A DNA stretch of 12,255 nt from CAYMSF01 sp964392985 (lineage in GTDB: Bacteria; Verrucomicrobiota; Lentisphaeria; Victivallales; Victivallaceae), in contig CAYMSF010000099.1 in assembly GCA_964392985.1 (NCBI GenBank), forward strand, positions 1 to 12,255, read 5' to 3'. Shown here piece after piece: positions 1-6,387 of this stretch. The number at the start of each line of letters is the position of its first letter. Position 1 is the first letter of the stretch. Made by a program: the position numbers and the translations under genes. The notes beneath the pieces are model-generated. The model did not search any database. It was given only the letters and a program-made list of their open reading frames with translations, and was not told the origin of the DNA.

Positions 1-63
1 CTTTCATATCTTTCATATCTTTCATATCTTTCATATCTTTCATATCTTTCATATCCTTCATGT
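1..63. repeat. 9-bp tandem repeat, at least seven copies, cut by the window edge
   Basis: Six exact copies of CTTTCATAT fill positions 1-54, and a seventh, degenerate copy (CCTTCATGT) follows at 55-63. On the minus strand the unit reads ATG-AAA-GAT, so one frame encodes (Met-Lys-Asp)n, beginning ATG-AAG-GAT at 61. A 9-bp period keeps the frame, so changes in copy number would lengthen or shorten a product without a frameshift. The array continues beyond the left edge, so its length is unknown. It lies just downstream of the esterase gene. There are no spacers, so it is not a CRISPR array. It may be an intergenic microsatellite-like repeat or the 5' end of the next gene. Confidence 0.9.
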
Positions 64-114
64 CAGATTTGACACTACCGTATTTTTTTTGTGCTTGATA
101 AAACCACTTGCATG

Positions 115-1542
115 TCACAAGGTAAATATCATGCGTCCAAATAGTTCCGGAATGTAATTGCGCGCGACTAACGTCGGCGACCAGTTAGCAGTACGGTCGT
201 CACTATTTGCCATACGCCGCCGATAGACATTGCCTTTAATGCCCTCGGCGGAGGGTATTACACCAAGACCTTTTAAAGGCATAACCATCTCTATCGTCCA
301 ATGCCCATTTGCTATTTTGCTTGAAACTTGAAGACCGGATAGATTCCAACAAGCTCCAAGGCCGCCCAGTGCCGCGAGTTCAGCATCATATACCGAACCA
401 TCAGGTGCGATGACAAATTGGAGCGCTTTTGATGAATCGGCCGGATCTGATGCCAGATAAAGTTCAACGCAATCTCCGTCCGACAGACATGACGCATCAT
501 TTCCAAAATATTTTTGCACCATTTTCCCGGGTACAGGTTCTTCTCCAATAAGTTTAAAATAGAGATTTTGGGAGTCATAGAGGAAAGCTGTGGTTGTGGA
601 TGGCAGGAATGGCTGACCATTGCGGGAAACAAGAGAGGTCCACTGCGCTTTTGCCCAATCCATTTCATCAGGGAAACAGCCATCAATAAGTTGCCCGGTT
701 TTACGAATCTCCATAGGTATGCAACGGGGGCCGTTGACGGAGAATTTTCGCAGTTCCATCTCTTGAATTTTTTTTAGCAATAGCAGATACGCAGGGGTGT
801 AAATATCGCCATGATCGTATCCCGGCAATGCAATACACTCGACTTGGGAATGGCCGGCAACTCGGGATAGCAGAATGGCGAGAAGCTTATTTTCTTCCGG
901 ACGGCCTGGAATCTCAATGGCGGAGTCTCCGGCAAACAATACTAATGGCGGAACATTCTTGTGGATATAGAATAACGGCGCATATTTGTCAATAACCGGG
1001 ATCGGACTGGAAGTAAAGGAGATGATGCCGGAATATTCGTTGACAACCTGAAAATGAGTAGTCATCTGACCACTGACAGGCATTACTCCGGCCAACTGCT
1101 GATTGGACAATCCATGTTTCGCCAAATAAGCAGGAGCCAGTCCAATCATCGCGGCCAAATAGCCGCCGGCTGAACCCCCGCTGAGATAAATTTTCGCCGG
1201 GTCTCCGCCATAGCGGCTGATATTACGGAATACCCATGCTACCGCGGCGGCAGCATCTTCCAGGTAATCTGGACACTTTGCGCGAGCGGACGAGAGGCGA
1301 TAGTTCGGTGCAACCAGCGCAATATTATGATTTTTTAATGTTTCAGGGAATTCTTTTTCACACGCCTGCAGGCCTCCGCCATGTAAGTGGACAAGCGTAA
1401 TGAATCCCGGTTCTTGTGCCGGATAATAAATGTCGAGTTTACAACGTTCCTGACGGTAATCAATATCACCGGATCCAGGCCAGCCGATATCATAATAGGG
1501 AAGATCATGTTCTTCGCGATATTCACCAGTCGATGTCATCAT
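115..1542 (-). CDS. Alpha/beta-hydrolase carbohydrate esterase with C-terminal CBM9-like domain
   Basis: This 475-residue protein is a predicted serine esterase, probably removing acyl groups from a carbohydrate or its fragments. Residues about 15-265 form an alpha/beta-hydrolase of the carboxylesterase/BD-FAE type. They show the oxyanion-hole motif HLHGGG (52-57), the nucleophile elbow GGSAGG with Ser124, a likely acid at Asp206 (AGDS) and the catalytic His244 in GYDHGD. Residues about 283-475 look like a family-9 carbohydrate-binding (CBM9/DUF1083-like) domain, with FLYDSQNLYF near 320 and DGDCVELYL at 355-363. The start is well fixed: AAGGAG lies six bases upstream of the first of two tandem ATG codons, and an in-frame TGA lies 45 bases further upstream. 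The N-terminus is polar with no signal peptide, which is odd for an enzyme with a binding module. It is the last gene of the locus, 344 bp after the GH36 gene. The hydrolase fold is firm; the substrate is not known. Confidence 0.88.
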   Translation of the reverse strand: MMTSTGEYREEHDLPYYDIGWPGSGDIDYRQERCKLDIYYPAQEPGFITLVHLHGGGLQACEKEFPETLKNHNIALVAPNYRLSSARAKCPDYLEDAAAAVAWVFRNISRYGGDPAKIYLSGGSAGGYLAAMIGLAPAYLAKHGLSNQQLAGVMPVSGQMTTHFQVVNEYSGIISFTSSPIPVIDKYAPLFYIHKNVPPLVLFAGDSAIEIPGRPEENKLLAILLSRVAGHSQVECIALPGYDHGDIYTPAYLLLLKKIQEMELRKFSVNGPRCIPMEIRKTGQLIDGCFPDEMDWAKAQWTSLVSRNGQPFLPSTTTAFLYDSQNLYFKLIGEEPVPGKMVQKYFGNDASCLSDGDCVELYLASDPADSSKALQFVIAPDGSVYDAELAALGGLGACWNLSGLQVSSKIANGHWTIEMVMPLKGLGVIPSAEGIKGNVYRRRMANSDDRTANWSPTLVARNYIPELFGRMIFTL

Positions 1543-1548
1543 AGTTAA

Positions 1549-1554
1549 CTCCTT
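1549..1554 (-). promoter_or_regulatory. Shine-Dalgarno sequence of the esterase gene
   Basis: The minus strand reads AAGGAG six bases before the first ATG (1542-1540) and nine before the second (1539-1537). This is one of the few strong ribosome binding sites in the window. It fixes the start of the esterase and so supports the absence of a signal peptide. Confidence 0.8.
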
Positions 1555-1725
1555 GGAACTGATATGGTTTTGTCAAAGCCCAGCCCCCTTTCTTCTTTAG
1601 GGTTTGAGCTCAATTTAATTTTTATTTGAACGGGAGTACTCAAAAAACTCGGGACTCCCCCTATTTTACGGGTTATCCCAATGCCACATCTGCGTCACAG
1701 GACGGATGCTACGGAGTGCGCGTGT

Positions 1726-1742
1726 CCCGTTTCGAGAACGGG
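1726..1742. other. Perfect stem-loop in the GC-rich part of the esterase upstream region
   Basis: CCCGTT (1726-1731) and AACGGG (1737-1742) are exact reverse complements around the five-base loop TCGAG. No T-tract follows on either strand, so it does not look like an intrinsic terminator. If transcription starts near 1822 it would lie in the long leader of the esterase mRNA. Its role is unknown. Confidence 0.45.
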
Positions 1743-1827
1743 GTCCAAAACTCGTCGGAAGAAATGGGCACACAGGGCGCACGACCTACTGGTTAATGCC
1801 TCAATCCACACTATAAACATACATGAA

Positions 1828-1858
1828 GCTATATTTTGAAATCATGTCATTCTGTCAA
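1828..1858 (-). promoter_or_regulatory. Possible sigma-70 promoter for the esterase gene
   Basis: The minus strand carries an exact TTGACA (1858-1853) followed after 19 bases by TATAGC (1833-1828). The spacing is longer than the usual 16-18, and the -10 matches the consensus at four of six bases. It would give a leader of roughly 280 bases before the esterase ATG. AT-rich sequence yields such matches by chance, so this is only a candidate. Confidence 0.28.
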
Positions 1859-1886
1859 TTTATTCATTATTTTCACTTGAACTCCG

Positions 1887-4442
1887 TCACTTTCGATAAT
1901 AAAAGAACAGCCTGGAGTCTCGCGGTTGGGAAATCTCAACAGGCAATCCAACTTCTCTCAGTTCACGGCCGGACAATATTACTTTCTTCCCGCTGTCGGC
2001 ATCATCCACCTCATAATTTGAATTCGCGTCGAGTCCATGCAGACGGAAACGCATTTTCTCGTAATCGCTTTCCGCCTTACGGAATACTTCCAGAATACCA
2101 CCGCCCAGATCAGGACGATTGTACTGATTGGCTGTCCAGTATTTAAACGATGCCGTCTGGTCACAAAACGGATAGAAATCGCCAGAAAAATAAACCCTGG
2201 CCCGATGATATTCATTGAGTCGTTCACGTAACCATGGATACGGGTAATCGGCTTGAGCCGGCCATTTTTCATAAGTGAACATATGGATGATCACGCCAGC
2301 CGCCATGGTGCTGCGGAAATGATAAGTGTCTCCGGGATTATTCTGTGTACCGAAGGCAAATTGCGGCAGCCAGTAGGATAAACCCTGAACCTGTTGCTGA
2401 TTCCGCTCGGTAATGTAGCCGGGAAAACACTGCATATCGCTGCCCCAGAGCGGAAGACTGTAGCGCATCATTTCGAAGTCGAGGCGGCGGCCGCCGCTGG
2501 CGCAGTTGTCGATCAGCAGCTCCGGGAAGCGACGGCGCAGTTCCCCGAGAAACGCGTATAGCCCTTCAACATAACGGATTTCGCTAATGCCCACTCTTTC
2601 CGGCGTATCATTATTCTGCCAGTAAGGCAAAGGACTGAAATTGAAGTCCTGGCGATAGCAGTCAAGCCCTTCATTGGCAATCAGTCCGGCAATCAGTTCA
2701 GTACACCATTTATGCGCTTCCGGATTGCCGAGGTTCAACAACATATTTTCCGCATGTTCTTTCTGTCCGAGAAACCATTCCGGATGCTCCAGCGTTATCG
2801 GCGTTCCCTGAATTGCCCGTTCCGGTTCCACCCAAAGCAGGATTTTTTTCCCGGCGGCATGGACGGCATTGCTGATTTCCTTGAAGCCATTGGGAAAAGT
2901 ATCGCGATTAATCTTCCAGTTTCCAGCCTGACTGCCCCATTCGGGAGTAAATTCGTCCATGTTTGGACCTGCGTTGCCATACCACCCCGCATCAATCCAG
3001 TAATAATCTAACGGGATTTTTTCTTTATTGATATTGCTGATACGCTCAAGGTGGCTGGATGCCACCATTCCGCCCCAGGTCAGGTTACAGGCTGGAGCTT
3101 GTAAAGTTTTACCATGACGGTCACGCGGCAAAATCTTTTCCTGTAGAAAATGGCGCAACAGATTATGCCCGCGGATAGCTTCACCCTGCCAGTAAATCAT
3201 CAGGATCGCCGGTTGCCGGATGGTTTCACCAGGTTCGATACGTGTATGGATAAATTCCATGCCAGCCAGGAATTTAACGGATTCGCTGCCGTCTTTAATT
3301 TGTGCCTTCCACTGTCCGGTCCAGCCGATCCCGAACATCAATCCTTCGTCTTTTCCTTCAAAATTAAAATAAGGCATCCAGTCCACCGACGGACGCCCGC
3401 CGACACCAGCGATAATAACTGGTGAAGTCCGGTTGAGATCCTCCGTAACCATCATAAAATCATCCCGGAAGGATTCCGCTCGAAATTTTTCCTTTTCATA
3501 ATGGAACGCGCCGTGCGCACGATGGAGGATTTTGCGGGTCGCTGCCGGCCATGTGATATCAAGAATTTTGACCCGTTCCAGAATCGGCGTAGCGGTCTTG
3601 CCGTGATTGGTAAAATAGACGTTCCAGAGTACCGCAGGAAATTGCTCGTATTCTTCTAATTCAACACGGCATTCAAGCCCGGTCTCGGTGTCGCGGGTAA
3701 CAAATTGATGCAATATGAACCCGGATTTTTGCGACAGTGTATGCCTGATGCCCCATTTGCAAAACCACTGTTCCGAATCTATTCCGGCAAATCGGAATGA
3801 GACCGGCATGAGATCGGAAAGTCCATTGGTTGCGGGGTCTCCGAGTTTCAACACTTCACCGTCTGCAGTTATTGCCTCGCATTCAACCCAGTCTGCATGG
3901 GCATAATGAGTAGTGTTAAGCGCTTTGACTTTCAGGATAAACTCTGTAGCGCCATTCAGTTCGGCGGCAATTTCCCCCGGCGCAGACTTAACGTTTTGCA
4001 TGTTGCTTTCCGTTAGACACTTATTGCCGATCCAGATAGAAAATTTACATTCTGCATTGCCTTTGACGCTATCGCGGTTATCATCAATTCCAACTAATGT
4101 CCGGAACGATTTAAGCGGTTTGCTGCATTTGATAACAATTTCGCTGTCAGCATGAGTGCCCAGGCCCCAGGCATACTGTTTGCCGGCCAGACAAAGCGGA
4201 GCATCAAGAATTGATTGCGCCTGGTGCAGACGTCCCCAGCCTTGTTTCCAGGACACGCAGCCAACTTGAGTTCTGGTGATATCTCCAAGTCCGGCCAACC
4301 ATTTTTTTATTACCGCAACCTCTTCCGATTTTACGACAAACCCGCTATTCATGGCATCATCCTTCAGTTGAGTTTGACTTTGAACGTATGAATAAAACAT
4401 GCACGACGCCCATACGGTAATCGTTACTTTTATAAATTTCAT
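1887..4442 (-). CDS. Secreted NPCBM-GH36 alpha-galactosidase-like enzyme
   Basis: This 851-residue predicted retaining alpha-galactosidase (or alpha-N-acetylgalactosaminidase) removes terminal alpha-galactosyl-type residues. Residues 1-23 look like a signal peptide (hydrophobic VTITVWASCMFYSYV, then QSQ), so export is expected. Residues about 50-192 are an NPCBM domain (GLGTHADSEIVI, LVGIDDNRDS, ADWVECEAI). The GH36 region follows, with an N-terminal beta-sandwich and a TIM barrel from about 450. Visible landmarks are DAGWYG (484-489), WVEPER (537-542), the nucleophile Asp599 in CYRQDFNF, the family signature DNCASGGRRLDFEMMRYS (645-662) and the acid/base Asp669 in WGSD. The nucleophile context YRQD differs from the common KWD form, so substrate preference may differ from classical alpha-galactosidases. 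The start has only an A-rich upstream (AAAGAAAA) rather than a clear ribosome binding site, but the signal peptide begins there. A 296-bp gap with a palindrome pair precedes it, suggesting its own regulated promoter. Confidence 0.9.
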   Translation of the reverse strand: MKFIKVTITVWASCMFYSYVQSQTQLKDDAMNSGFVVKSEEVAVIKKWLAGLGDITRTQVGCVSWKQGWGRLHQAQSILDAPLCLAGKQYAWGLGTHADSEIVIKCSKPLKSFRTLVGIDDNRDSVKGNAECKFSIWIGNKCLTESNMQNVKSAPGEIAAELNGATEFILKVKALNTTHYAHADWVECEAITADGEVLKLGDPATNGLSDLMPVSFRFAGIDSEQWFCKWGIRHTLSQKSGFILHQFVTRDTETGLECRVELEEYEQFPAVLWNVYFTNHGKTATPILERVKILDITWPAATRKILHRAHGAFHYEKEKFRAESFRDDFMMVTEDLNRTSPVIIAGVGGRPSVDWMPYFNFEGKDEGLMFGIGWTGQWKAQIKDGSESVKFLAGMEFIHTRIEPGETIRQPAILMIYWQGEAIRGHNLLRHFLQEKILPRDRHGKTLQAPACNLTWGGMVASSHLERISNINKEKIPLDYYWIDAGWYGNAGPNMDEFTPEWGSQAGNWKINRDTFPNGFKEISNAVHAAGKKILLWVEPERAIQGTPITLEHPEWFLGQKEHAENMLLNLGNPEAHKWCTELIAGLIANEGLDCYRQDFNFSPLPYWQNNDTPERVGISEIRYVEGLYAFLGELRRRFPELLIDNCASGGRRLDFEMMRYSLPLWGSDMQCFPGYITERNQQQVQGLSYWLPQFAFGTQNNPGDTYHFRSTMAAGVIIHMFTYEKWPAQADYPYPWLRERLNEYHRARVYFSGDFYPFCDQTASFKYWTANQYNRPDLGGGILEVFRKAESDYEKMRFRLHGLDANSNYEVDDADSGKKVILSGRELREVGLPVEISQPRDSRLFFYYRK

Positions 4443-4495
4443 TAATTTTTTTTCTTTTGTTGCTAATTTTTAGTCAAAATCCTAATCCGCCGGGT

Positions 4496-4612
4496 TTAAT
4501 TCCACGCTCTTTTGTGGCGTTCAATCCGAACCAAATTTTCGGACAGTCCGCAGGCGTGAAAGTTCGGACGTAATACTTCGATGCTCTGCGTCGGATATAG
4601 CCTAAACAGCAT
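4496..4612 (-). CDS. Doubtful 38-codon ORF in the GH36 upstream region
   Basis: The ORF starts with ATG at 4612-4610 and ends with TAA at 4498-4496. The 38-residue product is basic and has no recognised domain (it starts MLFRLYPTQSIEV and ends ERHKRAWN). A second minus-strand frame across the same bases is also open for about 45 codons and ends with TGA after GGLGF. Two overlapping open frames point to a GC-rich conserved element or a decayed gene as readily as to a real peptide. No ribosome binding site precedes the ATG, and if the TATAAA box at 4615-4620 is the -10, the ATG would lie at or before the transcription start. I consider translation unlikely. Confidence 0.15.
   Translation of the reverse strand: MLFRLYPTQSIEVLRPNFHACGLSENLVRIERHKRAWN
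4525..4543. other. Stem-loop in the GH36 leader
   Basis: TCCGAA (4525-4530) and TTCGGA (4538-4543) pair exactly around a seven-base loop. The overlapping GGACAGTCC (4541-4549) is a second short palindrome and could compete with it. No T-tract follows. The elements would lie in the 5' leader of the GH36 transcript and might form mutually exclusive structures, but no riboswitch class is recognised. Confidence 0.4.
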
Positions 4613-4614
4613 TT

Positions 4615-4620
4615 TTTATA
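4615..4620 (-). promoter_or_regulatory. Candidate -10 box for the GH36 gene
   Basis: The minus strand reads TATAAA directly after the 17-bp palindrome at 4637-4621. If it is a -10 element, the palindrome fills exactly the 17-bp spacer, and the -35 position holds TGTTTT, a poor match. A weak -35 with a palindrome in the spacer would fit a repressed or activator-dependent promoter. The leader to the GH36 ATG would be about 165 bases. Confidence 0.35.
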
Positions 4621-4637
4621 TTGTTATTGAATAACAA
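4621..4637. promoter_or_regulatory. 17-bp perfect palindrome, candidate operator 1
   Basis: TTGTTATTGAATAACAA is an exact inverted repeat of eight bases on each side of a central G. Its core is GTTAT-TGA-ATAAC. It touches the TATAAA box at 4615-4620, where a bound dimeric regulator would block RNA polymerase. The same half-sites recur in the palindrome at 4646-4657. The regulator is not in the window and its family cannot be deduced. Confidence 0.5.
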
Positions 4638-4645
4638 AAAACATC

Positions 4646-4657
4646 GTTATCCATAAC
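4646..4657. promoter_or_regulatory. Second palindrome with the same half-sites, candidate operator 2
   Basis: GTTATCCATAAC is an inverted repeat of GTTAT and ATAAC around two bases. The half-sites are identical to those of the palindrome at 4621-4637, and corresponding half-sites are 23 bp apart, about two helical turns. Two like sites on the same DNA face suggest cooperative binding of one regulator upstream of the GH36 gene. Confidence 0.45.
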
Positions 4658-4738
4658 TTTAAAACTAGTGTCACCACCACACATTCCCGACAATGTAGTT
4701 CCATGTCACGTCCATCCACTTTCCATGAATAATTTAGA

Positions 4739-6313
4739 CTAATTTGTTACAATCATACCTTTGGGGAGTTTAATTTCAGGAGTATGTCCGCTTTCCGCAA
4801 TAACCTCAATGATACCATCTGGAGTTGGTATGCTGCCGCGCATATATTCTAAATCCTCCAGATTAGGTGCAAAATTAATTCCCCGTCCGCCAGGCAAGGC
4901 AAAGCGCACCCCTAGGAGATTATCCATCAGCCAGGAACAAGGAGCGCTTCCCCAGCCGTGGCATAGACTATGCCGCAGTCCTTTGTAACAGTAATTGCCG
5001 AAATCCGCATGCAAGTCGCGCACTCCGGCAGGCGTAAATTCATCGATTCGTCCGGAATTTTCCAACCAGTTAAGGTCAAAGTCTTCCCAGAAAGTAGTGG
5101 CTCCTCGATCAACCATCGCGCCCCAGTAATTTCGGATCAAATGGAGTCCTGCCCCATATTTACCCTGTCGAGCCAGTGCGTCCAGAACAAAAGAACCGCC
5201 GAATGTACTGATACCTTTTAACGGTTCCTGTACCAGCACATCCGCATGATCGGCAATCCCGCCCAATACCTGCAAGGCGGCGGCGGTCTTATTGAGATTA
5301 CATGATGGATTATGCGCTGCAAGACGGCTAATGACATCATTACAATGTTCTTGTAATTTATCATCATGCAACGCGGAAGCTAGTTCTTCGCCGCAGCGAA
5401 ACGCCAGCAGCATCAACCCCTGCAAGCCGGCATGAACCTCGTCAGCCTTGTCATCGCTGGGCCAGTCTAGGAAGCGGCGAGCCGGAATGTTTTCCGCTCC
5501 GTCATTTTCAACATATTGGGCAAACTGCAACAATAAAGCGGATAAATACTCTTGCTGGGCTGCAAGATAGGCAGTCTCTCCTGAATAACGGTAATATTCG
5601 TGCTGGCAAACAACCCACCACAAAGAGTAAGAGGATATATTATTCATGAACCGGGGAAGCGCAGTATCGTTGCGGACAAAATCGAGACTGTCGGTAATGA
5701 TCCGGTGTCCGCCGAAAGCGGCAAGAATACTTTTGATTTCCGGATATAGATCTCCCATCCAGACCATCCTGTCCCTTTTGGCACCATCGAAGATATAGTT
5801 GCCCATGCACAGATGGACCGTACGCCGGGCGGTTTCCCAAATCCGGTTCAGGCGCACGTCGCTGCATTCGAATTGTCCAATAAATTCAACATCACATTCG
5901 CATGACACCGCCATCACATTGAGAAGCTCGATCTCATTTATCGCATCAATGCGAATGAAACGGAAACCGGTCTGTCCGTATTCGAACGTACCGAAGCGCG
6001 GCGTTTGCAATTCAGTATCGTGGATTGCATGAGTCTGGTCTGGTTCGCCCATCACTTCATTTACAGATTCACCGAAACGCAGCCGGAGACGTCCGGCCGG
6101 AGAAGTGACTACCAGCGCCACGCCGCCAACGAGTTCGATACCGAAATCCAGCACTAGCGCGGTTCCTTCCGCCAGCCGGATGCGGGGAGTATCCGGAGCA
6201 AAAGATATCTGGTTAAGACGGTTGCCGACCAGTATCCCGGCCTCGGACATTCCGGTATTTCGCATAATGCGTGCTACGGGAAGATAGTTTTTTGTAAAAA
6301 TATTTTTCGCCAT
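4739..6313 (-). CDS. GH78-like alpha-L-rhamnosidase, short cytoplasmic form
   Basis: This 524-residue protein is probably an inverting glycosidase that releases terminal alpha-L-rhamnose from oligosaccharides. An N-terminal beta-sandwich region (about 1-145) leads into an (alpha/alpha)6 barrel (about 150-465) and a C-terminal beta-domain (about 466-524). The GH78 signature is clear: DGAKRDRMVWMGD at 176-188, where Asp176, Asp181 and Asp188 match the spacing of the known acidic cluster, and TTFWED with Glu410, the likely base. SLCHGWGSAPCSWL (449-462) is the usual barrel end. At the usual general-acid position this protein has Asp181, where several characterised enzymes have Glu. It is shorter than many characterised GH78 enzymes, lacking their extra N-terminal modules. 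There is no signal peptide, so it should act inside the cell on imported fragments. It starts 74 bp after the GHL6-like gene, probably in one transcript, and has no obvious ribosome binding site. Activity on a related sugar cannot be excluded. Confidence 0.85.
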   Translation of the reverse strand: MAKNIFTKNYLPVARIMRNTGMSEAGILVGNRLNQISFAPDTPRIRLAEGTALVLDFGIELVGGVALVVTSPAGRLRLRFGESVNEVMGEPDQTHAIHDTELQTPRFGTFEYGQTGFRFIRIDAINEIELLNVMAVSCECDVEFIGQFECSDVRLNRIWETARRTVHLCMGNYIFDGAKRDRMVWMGDLYPEIKSILAAFGGHRIITDSLDFVRNDTALPRFMNNISSYSLWWVVCQHEYYRYSGETAYLAAQQEYLSALLLQFAQYVENDGAENIPARRFLDWPSDDKADEVHAGLQGLMLLAFRCGEELASALHDDKLQEHCNDVISRLAAHNPSCNLNKTAAALQVLGGIADHADVLVQEPLKGISTFGGSFVLDALARQGKYGAGLHLIRNYWGAMVDRGATTFWEDFDLNWLENSGRIDEFTPAGVRDLHADFGNYCYKGLRHSLCHGWGSAPCSWLMDNLLGVRFALPGGRGINFAPNLEDLEYMRGSIPTPDGIIEVIAESGHTPEIKLPKGMIVTN

Positions 6314-6387
6314 TTTAAATTTTACCGTATTGAATGTTTAAGGATTTCTCAATCTTTAATGTAATAAACAACTCTTATATATTATTA

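Larger units (their letters stand above)
1543..1886. other. 344-bp intergenic region between GH36 and esterase genes
   Basis: The region separates two co-directional genes. From 1887 downward on the minus strand it holds a possible promoter (1828-1858), a GC-rich tract (about 1680-1800) with a short perfect hairpin (1726-1742), a weaker inverted repeat (GGGAGT at 1632-1637 with ACTCCC at 1654-1659, 16-base loop) and the esterase ribosome binding site. No hairpin is followed by a T-run in either direction, so no intrinsic terminator is visible for the GH36 gene. On the plus strand the GC-rich tract is open in two frames, including an ATG frame of 52 codons (1681-1839). It could be a conserved intergenic element or a gene remnant. 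Confidence 0.6.
4443..4738. other. 296-bp intergenic region and leader upstream of the GH36 gene
   Basis: The region lies between the GH78-like and GH36 genes. It contains two related palindromes (4621-4637 and 4646-4657), a TATAAA box (4615-4620), a 38-codon minus-strand ORF (4496-4612) and a six-pair hairpin (4525-4543). The part from about 4480 to 4600 is richer in GC than its surroundings and is free of stops in two minus-strand frames. The part from 4660 to 4738 shows nothing I can interpret. No intrinsic terminator is visible for the GH78-like gene. Confidence 0.6.

Noticed and set aside
1..63. CRISPR array
   Set aside because: The repeats are 9 bp and directly adjacent, with no spacers.
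85..114. Terminator after the esterase gene (T8 run near 83-90)
   Set aside because: The T-run is on the plus strand, so the minus-strand transcript would carry A's; no good hairpin precedes it.
312..686. 124-codon minus-strand ORF in another frame
   Set aside because: It lies inside the CBM9-like part of the esterase gene, which is clearly the coding frame.
1632..1659. Inverted repeat GGGAGT/ACTCCC as a terminator
   Set aside because: The stem is only six pairs with a 16-base loop, and no T-run follows on either strand.
1823..2146. 107-codon plus-strand ORF across the 3' end of the GH36 gene
   Set aside because: It is mostly antisense to conserved GH36 sequence, with no ribosome binding site or domain.
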